Assembly: GCA_965225955.1 (NCBI GenBank) | Contig: CBDDBX010000010.1 | Span: forward strand, 1 to 59,028 | Source of the DNA: CBDDBX01 sp965225955 | Lineage (GTDB): Bacteria > Acidobacteriota > Aminicenantia > UBA2199 | Length of the DNA: 59,028 nt | Direction: 5' to 3' | Shown here: in pieces, positions 50,491 through 58,088 of the stretch | Layout of the letters: each line of letters starts with the position of its first letter | Numbering within the stretch: position 1 is the stretch's first letter | Notes under the pieces: model-generated | Databases searched by the model: none | What the model was told of the DNA's origin: nothing | Seen by the model: the letters and a program-made list of their open reading frames with translations, nothing else | Position numbers and translations under genes: made by a program

Positions 50491-52341
50491 ATGGATAATC
50501 AGAAAAAAGAGAGTTTTGAGTTCCAGTCAGAAATCAAACAGCTCTTACAAATTCTTGTATACTCGCTCTATGAGCACAAAGATATCTTTCTGAGAGAGCT
50601 AATTTCCAACGCTTCAGATGCTCTTAATAAACTTCAGTTTGAACTACTTACCAATGAAGATATTGAAGATAAAGACGCGGATCTGAAAATCTCTATCAGA
50701 ACTGACAAAGATAACAATCAGCTGATAATTGAAGATACCGGTATCGGTATGACTAAAGAGGAACTAATAGAAAATATTGGTACTATTGCTCACTCAGGAA
50801 CTATGACATACCTCAAGCAGATGTCTGAACAGAAAGATGGCAAAAGCGATCTTATTGGTAAGTTTGGAGTTGGTTTCTATTCAGCATTTATGGTTGCCGA
50901 TGAGATAAGTATCTATACAAAATCTTTTAAAAAGGGCAGTACACCTCTTCTGTGGCAGTCAAAGGGAGATAACTCCTACTCAATTGAAGACACTGATAAA
51001 GAGATCAGAGGTACAAAAATTGTACTTTCACTAAAAGAGGAAGAAAAAGAGTTTCTTGAAGATTTCCGTCTTGAAACAATTATAAACAAACACTCACGTT
51101 TTGTGGCTTTCCCCATTGAGATAAATGAAAAAGGTTTTGAAAGTAAACCAGCTCTGTGGACTCAGCCTAAATCAAATCTTAAAGAAGAAGATTATAAAGA
51201 CTTCTACAAATTTTACAATAACGCAGGAGACGAGCCTGCAACATGGCTGCACCTCTCATCAGATGCTCCTGTTCAGTTCAATGCTCTTCTCTATATTCCA
51301 AAGAGCAATTTTGAAATTGCAGGTTTTATGAAAACAGATCCTGGTATGGACCTCTATTCTAAAAAGGTTCTTATTCAGAAGGGATGTAAAGATATAATTC
51401 CCGAATATCTGAGATTCGTGAAAGGAGTTATAGATTCTGAAGATATTCCCCTGAATATCTCAAGGGAAACAATTCAGAATAATGCTGTAATTGCAAAAAT
51501 AAGAAAGTTTGTTCTGAAGAAACTTTTTGAACACCTTATCTCTCTTAAAAAAGATAAACCTGAAGATTATAAAGAGATCTGGAAAAACTTCAGTCGTAAT
51601 TTCAAGGAAGGCATTACATCTGAATTTGATTACCGCGATCAGCTTGGAGAATTACTTCTGTTCAACTCATCAAAGAAATCTGTTGAAGAGACTGTTGACC
51701 TGAAGAGTTATGTTGAAAATATGCAGGAAGATCAGGAAGAGATCTACTATGCCACAGGTATGGATATCAACTCCATTAACAGAAATCCTGCTCTTGAAGC
51801 TTTCAGAAAAAAAGATCTTGAAGTTCTTCTCTTAAGTGATCCTCTGGATGAAATAGTTCTTGATCACCTCAGAGAGTATGACAAAAAGAGATTCAAAATT
51901 GTCGAAAGTGCTGATATCAAACTTGATGAGAATGATATCGAAAACAGCGCTGATCCAAAAGATACCGATAGCTTTGTTACCTATCTTAAAACCATCTATG
52001 GAGAGACCATTGAGGATGTTAAACCTTCAATGAGGCTTGTTGAGAGTCCTGCAATTCTTGTACAGAACAGTGATGGACCTTCTGCGCAGATGGAAAAGAT
52101 GATGAAGATGGTTAATAAAGATTTCAAATACTCTAAAAAGACAATGGAAATCAATCCATCCAACAATCTTATTAAAGAGATGATCAGAATTCACAAGAGT
52201 GCACCGGATTCAGGTGAACTTAAATCTCTTGCCCTTCAGCTTAGAGATAATCTGCTTCTCAGAGAAGGAATCATAGACGATATTGACAATATCGTTCCAC
52301 GACTCCTCGACATAATGCATACTGCATCAAAAAATATCTAA
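50491..52341 (+). CDS. htpG: Chaperone HtpG (bacterial Hsp90)
   Basis: 616 residues, standard length. N-terminal GHKL ATPase: 'NASDALNKL' (40-48), DTGIGM (82-87) and 'GKFGVGFYSAF' (~122-132). The middle domain has 'NISRETIQNN' with the catalytic Arg, and a C-terminal dimer domain. No C-terminal MEEVD, as expected in bacteria. Folds client proteins. GGGAGAA precedes the ATG. It closes the eight-gene run from dprA, 22 nt after the deacetylase gene, but could have its own promoter. Confidence 0.96.
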   Translation: MDNQKKESFEFQSEIKQLLQILVYSLYEHKDIFLRELISNASDALNKLQFELLTNEDIEDKDADLKISIRTDKDNNQLIIEDTGIGMTKEELIENIGTIAHSGTMTYLKQMSEQKDGKSDLIGKFGVGFYSAFMVADEISIYTKSFKKGSTPLLWQSKGDNSYSIEDTDKEIRGTKIVLSLKEEEKEFLEDFRLETIINKHSRFVAFPIEINEKGFESKPALWTQPKSNLKEEDYKDFYKFYNNAGDEPATWLHLSSDAPVQFNALLYIPKSNFEIAGFMKTDPGMDLYSKKVLIQKGCKDIIPEYLRFVKGVIDSEDIPLNISRETIQNNAVIAKIRKFVLKKLFEHLISLKKDKPEDYKEIWKNFSRNFKEGITSEFDYRDQLGELLLFNSSKKSVEETVDLKSYVENMQEDQEEIYYATGMDINSINRNPALEAFRKKDLEVLLLSDPLDEIVLDHLREYDKKRFKIVESADIKLDENDIENSADPKDTDSFVTYLKTIYGETIEDVKPSMRLVESPAILVQNSDGPSAQMEKMMKMVNKDFKYSKKTMEINPSNNLIKEMIRIHKSAPDSGELKSLALQLRDNLLLREGIIDDIDNIVPRLLDIMHTASKNI

Positions 52342-52352
52342 TCTATAATAAA

Positions 52353-52379
52353 AAGGCGGCTATCTGCCGCCTTCTTTTT
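52353..52379 (+). terminator. Terminator after htpG
   Basis: AAGGCGGC-TATCT-GCCGCCTT followed by CTTTTT. Its T run overlaps the -35 box of the next gene. Confidence 0.85.
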
Positions 52380-52406
52380 GCTTATTTTTCCCTTAGAGAA
52401 TATTAT
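52378..52406 (+). promoter_or_regulatory. Promoter predicting a leaderless HDOD-protein mRNA
   Basis: TTGCTT (52378-52383), 17-nt spacer, TATTAT (52401-52406), then 6 nt to the ATG at 52413. No Shine-Dalgarno. Confidence 0.55.
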
Positions 52407-52412
52407 ATTTAT

Positions 52413-53531
52413 ATGTTTAGTGAAAATAACAGAGATATTGAAGAAGATAAAACCAGAAGTAATCTTCTGTTTTTTGATGTAGATAAGTACACATCATCCA
52501 TAGTTATCCCGGTTCTTGAGAAAGAGAATCTTGAAATTCTTCAGGAAAACGAAATTGCTTCTGCAATGAGAGCCATAAAGAAAAAAGCCATAGACATTGT
52601 GGTTGCCGGTTTCAAACCTTCCTCAACTGATGTACTTAAACTTATGCACGATATAAGAAAAAAGTATCCTTCAGTTACAAGAGTCCTTCTATGTGAAACT
52701 GAGTATGAATCAAAAGCAATTACGCTGATACTGAAAGGATATGCCAACAATTTTTTTGAAATACCCCATGGTATAGGAGATATTGCCGGGCGTATTGAAC
52801 ACATACTGCACGTAAGAAAAATACTCCAGAGGAAAAAATTGCTGGACTTTCTTTCAGATATAGAAGATCTCTCTCCTTATCTTAAAACTTTCATTGAATT
52901 CCGGGATGCTGTTTCACAAGACGAAACTACCAAGAAAATTGCATCCATTATTGAGAGAGATGTATCTATTTCAGCCCGGGTATTGAAAATCGCCAACTCT
53001 GCATTTTACAGTACTTCCAAAATAGGATCTATTGAAAGAGCATGCATCTATCTTGGACTCAATACAATTAAAGACATTGTTTTTGCTGCCTCTCTTACCA
53101 AACCAGGTAAATTTTCCTCCTCTGTTAACAATATTTTCGAAAGAATTGTTCAGCACTCACTGAAAGTGAATCAGAATTTCCAGAGATTCTATAAACTGGA
53201 AACAGGAGAAACTCTTCCTGACAGTTATGCTTCTGTGGGCATTACCCACGATATTGGCAAAATCATTCTTCTTCAGTGTATGCCTAAACAGTATAAGAAG
53301 ATCATAAAATATCAGAATACAGATCACGATCTGACATTCTACAGAAGTGAAGTGGAGCTCGGTTTTGAGGGACAGACTCATGCAGAAATAGGTGCATATT
53401 TTCTGGATCTGTGGAATTTTCCCGAACCAAGTATCAATGCAGCTCTCTTTCACCATAAACCTGAAGAGGCTTATGGAGCAAACAGCAGGTTTATGGATAT
53501 ATTCAGTTTCGTAAACGACTTCGCCAGATAA
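52413..53531 (+). CDS. Pseudo-receiver plus HDOD signalling protein
   Basis: 372 residues. Residues ~15-130 fold like a response-regulator receiver, but the acceptor Asp is missing: the strand that should end '-D-x-x-x-P' reads 'IDIVVAGFKPSS'. The helices after it include 'RVLLCETEYESKAITLILKGYANNFFEIP'. From ~160 an HDOD domain follows ('DVSISARVLKIANSAFYSTSKIGSIERACIYLG', 'SVGITHDIGKIIL', 'AEIGAYFLDLWNFPEPSINAALFHHKPEEA'). HDOD proteins are signalling adapters tied to c-di-GMP or development. As the receiver cannot be phosphorylated, it is probably controlled by binding. First codon predicted leaderless. Confidence 0.78.
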   Translation: MFSENNRDIEEDKTRSNLLFFDVDKYTSSIVIPVLEKENLEILQENEIASAMRAIKKKAIDIVVAGFKPSSTDVLKLMHDIRKKYPSVTRVLLCETEYESKAITLILKGYANNFFEIPHGIGDIAGRIEHILHVRKILQRKKLLDFLSDIEDLSPYLKTFIEFRDAVSQDETTKKIASIIERDVSISARVLKIANSAFYSTSKIGSIERACIYLGLNTIKDIVFAASLTKPGKFSSSVNNIFERIVQHSLKVNQNFQRFYKLETGETLPDSYASVGITHDIGKIILLQCMPKQYKKIIKYQNTDHDLTFYRSEVELGFEGQTHAEIGAYFLDLWNFPEPSINAALFHHKPEEAYGANSRFMDIFSFVNDFAR

Positions 53532-53577
53532 GCATTACAGAAAGCTTGTGTGAATGACCTTTTTCGGGGTCTTTTAG

Positions 53578-53606
53578 TTGACGCAGGAAAGGCCATGTAA
53601 TATAAT
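53578..53606 (+). promoter_or_regulatory. Promoter of the phosphatase-argS pair
   Basis: TTGACG (53578-53583), a 17-nt spacer and TATAAT (53601-53606), only 9 nt before the ATG at 53616, so the leader is about 3 nt or none. Confidence 0.6.
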
Positions 53607-53615
53607 TTCTTCTCT

Positions 53616-54242
53616 ATGAGCAGCTCAAAAAACATTTTCCTTCTACGGCATGGGTCTACAGATTATAATCTTAAACATCTGATGCAGGGTAATATAGACA
53701 TTCCTCTGAATGCTGCAGGAAGATCCCAGGCAGTTGATGCCTGTAACTTCTTCAGAAACATTCAGCTGGATTCAATATACTCTTCTCCACTGGCCAGAGC
53801 AATGGAAACAGCACAGACTGTTAACAATCCCCACAACCTTGAGATCACTCAACTTGAGGAGTTAAGAGAGATAAGTATGGGATCCTGGGAAGGTAAAGAC
53901 TATTTCCTGCTTAAAGAACAGCACCCTGAATTCTTCATAAACTGGAGAAGTGATGTTCAACTGAGACTACCTGAAGGAGAAAGTTACTCTGATCTTTATA
54001 AAAGAGTAGAACCTGCAGTTAAAAACATTCTGGAATCCGGTGGACATAATATTCTGATTGTTGCACACTCCGCAACCAACAGAATGGTTCTTGCAGCACT
54101 TTCATCAATGGAACTGCTTCCTGCAAGAGGTTTCATAATGTCAAACTGTGGAATTTCCAGAATTAAATATTTTGAAGACAGTCCGGAATCATGTACCGTA
54201 GAATACTGGAACAGAACCGGTCATTTAAATAAAGAGAGATAA
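53616..54242 (+). CDS. Histidine phosphatase (phosphoglycerate mutase-like)
   Basis: 208 residues, single domain. 'FLLRHGSTDYN' (8-18) with the catalytic His, 'YSSPLARAMETAQ', 'EGESYSDLYKRV' and the second catalytic His in 'IVAHSATNR'. 'GNIDIPLNAAGRSQA' matches cofactor-independent-looking PhoE/CobC/GpmB-type phosphatases rather than a true phosphoglycerate mutase. The substrate is unclear. It precedes argS by 4 nt. Confidence 0.85.
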   Translation: MSSSKNIFLLRHGSTDYNLKHLMQGNIDIPLNAAGRSQAVDACNFFRNIQLDSIYSSPLARAMETAQTVNNPHNLEITQLEELREISMGSWEGKDYFLLKEQHPEFFINWRSDVQLRLPEGESYSDLYKRVEPAVKNILESGGHNILIVAHSATNRMVLAALSSMELLPARGFIMSNCGISRIKYFEDSPESCTVEYWNRTGHLNKER

Positions 54243-54246
54243 ATAA

Positions 54247-56148
54247 ATGAGAGAGATTCAATTTAAACTTGCTACAGCAATACTTGATACAATTAAGGAA
54301 ACCTGGCCACTGGAAAGAAAAGAGATTATTTTTTCTATTCCTCCAAACAGAAAATTTGGTGACCTGTCAACAACAATACCTTTTGTACTTGCAAAGAAGG
54401 TTGGAGAAAAACCTTTTGTTATAGGAAATAAGATAATAGAGATGCTTAAGGGAAAACTTGAGAATATAAACTCTATAACTCTTGCTAATGGTGGATTTAT
54501 AAATTTCACTTTCGATAAAGAGTATCTTTACCAGCACCTTCTTAATAAAACCGGGCAAAATAATTCTCCTTCCGACAGAAAAATTGTTGTAGAGCACACA
54601 AGTATCAATCCAAATAAATCTGCCCATATCGGGCACCTCCGGAACTCATGTCTCGGAGACACCCTGGTAAGAAGTATTGAACACCTGGGACACGAAGTTG
54701 AAATCCAGAACTATCTTGACGATACAGGAGTTCAGGTTGCAGATGTAGTATGGGGTGCAATTCATTATAAAAAATATACTCTTGAGGATCTTAAAAAAGT
54801 TCCTGATCTTGCAGCATATCTCTGGGACCTCTACATTGAAGTTAACAAAATGTTTAAAGAAGATGAAGCTCTTGTAGAAGAGAAGAAAGAGGTTCACAAG
54901 AAGATTGAAGATAAAGTTAATCCTGAATATGAGATAAGTGACTATATATCCAAAGAGGTATTAAGAAATCACATTGCAGTTATGGAAGAACTTGACATAA
55001 GATACGACCTGCTTGTTAAAGAGAGCGACATTATTGAACTTGATTTCTTCAAAGAAGCAGCCCGCATTCTTGAAGATAAAGGCATAATGTACGATTCTGA
55101 AGACCCTGAGAAGAAGGGTTGTAAAGTCATCAAATACAGAAAAGAGAATATAGAGAAAATCATTGTAAGATCCAATGGCACAGTTACCTATATAGGCAAG
55201 GATATAGCATACACCATGTGGAAAACCGGATATTTCAGTAAAGACTTCTACTATACACATTTTATGAAGTATGACGACGGAAAAGAGATATACATTACAG
55301 AAGATATTCCAAATAGTGATAAATATGAGTTTGGCGGTGGAGAAAAGGTATTCAACGTTATCGATACCAGACAGTCATACCTGCAGAATATAATATCCCA
55401 GATTCTTGAAGATCTTAGTCCTGAATCAGAAAAGAGATTTGCCCACTTCTCATACGAGATGGTTGCTCTTACTCCTGCCTGCGTTAAAGAGATGGGATTT
55501 GAACTATCTGAAGAAGCTGCAAAGAAATCTTATGTTGAAGTTTCAGGAAGAAAAGGTATTGCTGTTAAGGCTGAGGATCTGATTGCCATGCTCAGAAGCA
55601 AGTCTCTCAGTGAAGTTGAAAAGAGACACCCTGATCTGGACAAAGAGGATGCGGAAAAAACAGCAAATGCTATTGCAATCGGTGCATTGCGTTACTTCAT
55701 GATTAAGTTTAACGCAAATACTGTAATAGCTTTTGATTTTGCAGACGCCCTCTCATTTGAAGGTGATACAGGTCCATATCTTCAGTATAGTGTAGTAAGA
55801 ATTAACAGTATTATGAAGAAACTGAATATGAACACTCCTGACCTGAAAGAGTCTGATCTATCTATTCTGGATGAGAAAGAGTTTGCAATTGTATATGAGA
55901 TACTTCTTCACCTTTCTCTTATCGACCTGCAGGTTCAGTTTGCTCTGGACAGTAATGAACTGTCTGCAATCTCCAACTACACATACACACTGTGCCAGAA
56001 ATTCAATAACTACTACCACAACTACACAATCATATCTGAAGAAAATGAATGCCTGAAAGAACTCAGAATTCAGATAATCTGGATGATAAGAGACAGATTG
56101 CTGAAACTTTTCAGAATCATGGGAATCCCGGTACCAGAAAGAATGTAA
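54247..56148 (+). CDS. argS: Arginyl-tRNA synthetase
   Basis: 633 residues, longer than the common ~560-580. N-terminal additional domain, the HIGH motif at 127-130 in 'NPNKSAHIGHLRNS', 'QNYLDDTGVQV' and 'SGRKGIAVKAEDLI', which replaces KMSKS as is common in ArgRS. A C-terminal anticodon-binding domain ends 'FRIMGIPVPERM'. An insert of ~40 residues around 'EALVEEKKEVHKKIEDKV' adds to the length. Overlaps nothing, follows the phosphatase by 4 nt and shares its promoter. Confidence 0.95.
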   Translation: MREIQFKLATAILDTIKETWPLERKEIIFSIPPNRKFGDLSTTIPFVLAKKVGEKPFVIGNKIIEMLKGKLENINSITLANGGFINFTFDKEYLYQHLLNKTGQNNSPSDRKIVVEHTSINPNKSAHIGHLRNSCLGDTLVRSIEHLGHEVEIQNYLDDTGVQVADVVWGAIHYKKYTLEDLKKVPDLAAYLWDLYIEVNKMFKEDEALVEEKKEVHKKIEDKVNPEYEISDYISKEVLRNHIAVMEELDIRYDLLVKESDIIELDFFKEAARILEDKGIMYDSEDPEKKGCKVIKYRKENIEKIIVRSNGTVTYIGKDIAYTMWKTGYFSKDFYYTHFMKYDDGKEIYITEDIPNSDKYEFGGGEKVFNVIDTRQSYLQNIISQILEDLSPESEKRFAHFSYEMVALTPACVKEMGFELSEEAAKKSYVEVSGRKGIAVKAEDLIAMLRSKSLSEVEKRHPDLDKEDAEKTANAIAIGALRYFMIKFNANTVIAFDFADALSFEGDTGPYLQYSVVRINSIMKKLNMNTPDLKESDLSILDEKEFAIVYEILLHLSLIDLQVQFALDSNELSAISNYTYTLCQKFNNYYHNYTIISEENECLKELRIQIIWMIRDRLLKLFRIMGIPVPERM

Positions 56149-56160
56149 TTTTAATGATTG

Positions 56161-56189
56161 AAACGGGTTTGGCATGCCAAACCCCTACA
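56161..56189 (-). repeat. TGTAGGGG palindromic repeat, copy D
   Basis: AAACGGG then a perfect 20-nt palindrome centred on GGCATGCC, then CCCTACA. It begins 12 nt after the argS stop and may end its transcript. Confidence 0.7.
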
Positions 56190-56277
56190 TTTTTATGCGC
56201 TCAGATTCTATAACAAATCAGATCTGGAACAAAAAAATAACGGTACAAACCTTAATTAACAAAAGGATTGGTTGTTA

Positions 56278-56306
56278 TGTAGTGGCAAGGCATGCCTTGC
56301 CAAAGC
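56278..56306 (+). repeat. Palindromic repeat, copy D' (degenerate, inverted to D)
   Basis: TGTAG, then GGCAAGGCATGCCTTGCC (56284-56301), a perfect 18-nt palindrome sharing the GGCATGCC core of copy D, about 90 nt away and in the opposite sense. The GGGG is degraded. Confidence 0.6.
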
Positions 56307-56328
56307 TGTCTTAATTAATAATAAGAAA

Positions 56329-57063
56329 CTATCTTTCAGTCCAGTTGAAATGTTCACCCAGAAAGAGTTCTCTGGTCTGTTTTTCTTTTACGATTTCAGA
56401 AGGAATACCACTACTTAGAATCTTACCATCACTCAGGATATAAACACGATCTGTAATATCGAAGGTATCTTTCACATTGTGATCAGTAATTATTATCCCT
56501 ATATTTTTCTCTTTAAGGCGTCTCACAATTTTCTGAATTTCGATAATAGTTATAGGGTCAATTCCTGTAAATGGTTCATCAAGAAAAAGAAATTTTGGCT
56601 TCATAATCATCGCTCTGGCAATTTCAAGCCTTCTCTTTTCCCCGCCGGAGAGCTGATATGCAATAGAATCCCTTATATAAGACAATCCAAATTCATCCAG
56701 CAGATCATTTGCAATTGATACTGCTTTCTTTTTATCGTAATAGAGTTCAAGGATCTGATACAGATTGTCAAAAACTGAAGCTTTTACAAAAATTGAATGC
56801 TGCTGTGGAAGATAAACCATACCTTTCTCAGCTCTTACATGGGAGGGCAGACCGTTTATAAGATTATCGTTAAGATAAACCCCACCATCATCAGGTTTAA
56901 CAATACCTGCAACCATCAGAAAAGTGGTTGTTTTACCTGCACCATTTCTCCCCAGCAACCCGACAATTTCACCTTTACTTACTGAGATGGACACCTTATT
57001 TACAACAGTTGTGTTGTTGTAAATTTTCACAAGATTTTCGGTTCTTAGATGTTCTTTTTCCAT
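56329..57063 (-). CDS. lptB: Lipopolysaccharide export ABC transporter ATPase LptB
   Basis: 244 residues. Walker A GRNGAGKTT (38-46), Q-loop 'YLPQQHSIF', signature 'LSGGEKRRLEIARAM', Walker B 'LFLDEPFTGIDPI' and 'IITDHNVKDTF'. The 'YLPQ..SIF' and 'TDHNV' wordings are typical of LptB. Powers transfer of LPS-like glycolipid to the outer membrane with LptFGC, which are not adjacent. Supports a diderm host. Single gene with a good promoter. Confidence 0.9.
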   Translation of the reverse strand: MEKEHLRTENLVKIYNNTTVVNKVSISVSKGEIVGLLGRNGAGKTTTFLMVAGIVKPDDGGVYLNDNLINGLPSHVRAEKGMVYLPQQHSIFVKASVFDNLYQILELYYDKKKAVSIANDLLDEFGLSYIRDSIAYQLSGGEKRRLEIARAMIMKPKFLFLDEPFTGIDPITIIEIQKIVRRLKEKNIGIIITDHNVKDTFDITDRVYILSDGKILSSGIPSEIVKEKQTRELFLGEHFNWTER

Positions 57064-57078
57064 ATTTTCTGTGTTCTG

Positions 57079-57107
57079 ATTCTAGCCCGCTCTCGGAATG
57101 ATGTCAA
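57079..57107 (-). promoter_or_regulatory. lptB promoter
   Basis: On the minus strand TTGACA (57107-57102), a 17-nt spacer and TAGAAT (57084-57079), 16 nt before the start codon. Confidence 0.65.
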
Positions 57108-57198
57108 ATTAAAGCTGTTTTAATAAAGCATGAAGATTACGTCATAAGTTGTTTTTAGAGGAAAAATTTCATATAATTAGTCTATTAAAAAGCAAAAA

Positions 57199-57948
57199 AT
57201 GAACCCAGGGAAAATTTTTAACAGTATTAAACTGCCGACTTTATCGAAAACACTTTTTGATATCGTAGAGCTTGAAAAACAGAATAAGCCTTCCTATATA
57301 ATAGATTTCAGGAAAATTATAGAAAAGGATCCTCTTCTTTCTGCTCAGATATTAAGAATATCAAACTCTTCTGCTTACGGATTTGCAGGACAGGTAAGAT
57401 CTATACCTCATGCTATAAGTTTGCTGGGAGTAAAGAAAATACGGAACATCGCGTTCAGATTCTCAATTTCCGATTTTCTGAAACGTGTCAACTATCGTCC
57501 GGAATATGGAGTTACCTTTAATAAGATTCTGAAGAAATCTCTTCTTCTATCTGCAATCTCAACAATTCTTGGTCAGAAAACAGATTACATTGACCCGGAT
57601 GAACTCTATATAGCGGGTCTTATAAGTAAAATAGGGCAGCTTATACTTTTTCTGTATGATCCTGCGACTTATAACACAATCTATGACGAAGATGAGCAGG
57701 AGATGATCTCTATTGAAGAGTATACTTTTCAGACAGATCATATAACTCTGGGCCAGCATTTTGCAGAGCAGTGGATGCTTCCTTCATTTATGAGTGAAGC
57801 TATCTCAAGCCATGTAACACTTAAACCTACTAACGAAAGAAATAAAATCTTCTATATTGCCAATAAACTTGCGAATCTCCTTCTTATTCCTGTGAATATG
57901 AACAGTAAACATCAGGAAGTACTGAAGGAGCTGGATTCATCAAGCTGA
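57199..57948 (+). CDS. HDOD domain, N-terminal part of a broken HDOD-histidine kinase gene
   Basis: 249 residues before a TGA. A full HDOD core: 'DPLLSAQILRISNSSAYGFAGQVRSIPHAISLLGVKKIRNIAF', 'AGLISKIGQLILF' and 'LGQHFAEQWMLPSFMSEAISSHV'. The usual 'ALNLLGIS' tail of HDOD domains is missing from this frame but continues in the next one (GCT GAA ACC CTT CTG GGA from 57944). A promoter (TTGTTT, 17 nt, TATAAT at 57171-57176) lies upstream. The frame change is discussed in the findings. Confidence 0.75.
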   Translation: MNPGKIFNSIKLPTLSKTLFDIVELEKQNKPSYIIDFRKIIEKDPLLSAQILRISNSSAYGFAGQVRSIPHAISLLGVKKIRNIAFRFSISDFLKRVNYRPEYGVTFNKILKKSLLLSAISTILGQKTDYIDPDELYIAGLISKIGQLILFLYDPATYNTIYDEDEQEMISIEEYTFQTDHITLGQHFAEQWMLPSFMSEAISSHVTLKPTNERNKIFYIANKLANLLLIPVNMNSKHQEVLKELDSSS

Positions 57949-58088
57949 AACCCTTCTGGGAATTTCTCTTTCGGAACTTGAAAACACAATTGAATCCCTT
58001 CCTAAGGTTATTCAGGCATATATTGGAGATTTCCCGGAAGTTCAGAAAGATATAAAAAAAAATAGTGGATACCGGTACAGAGATAATC

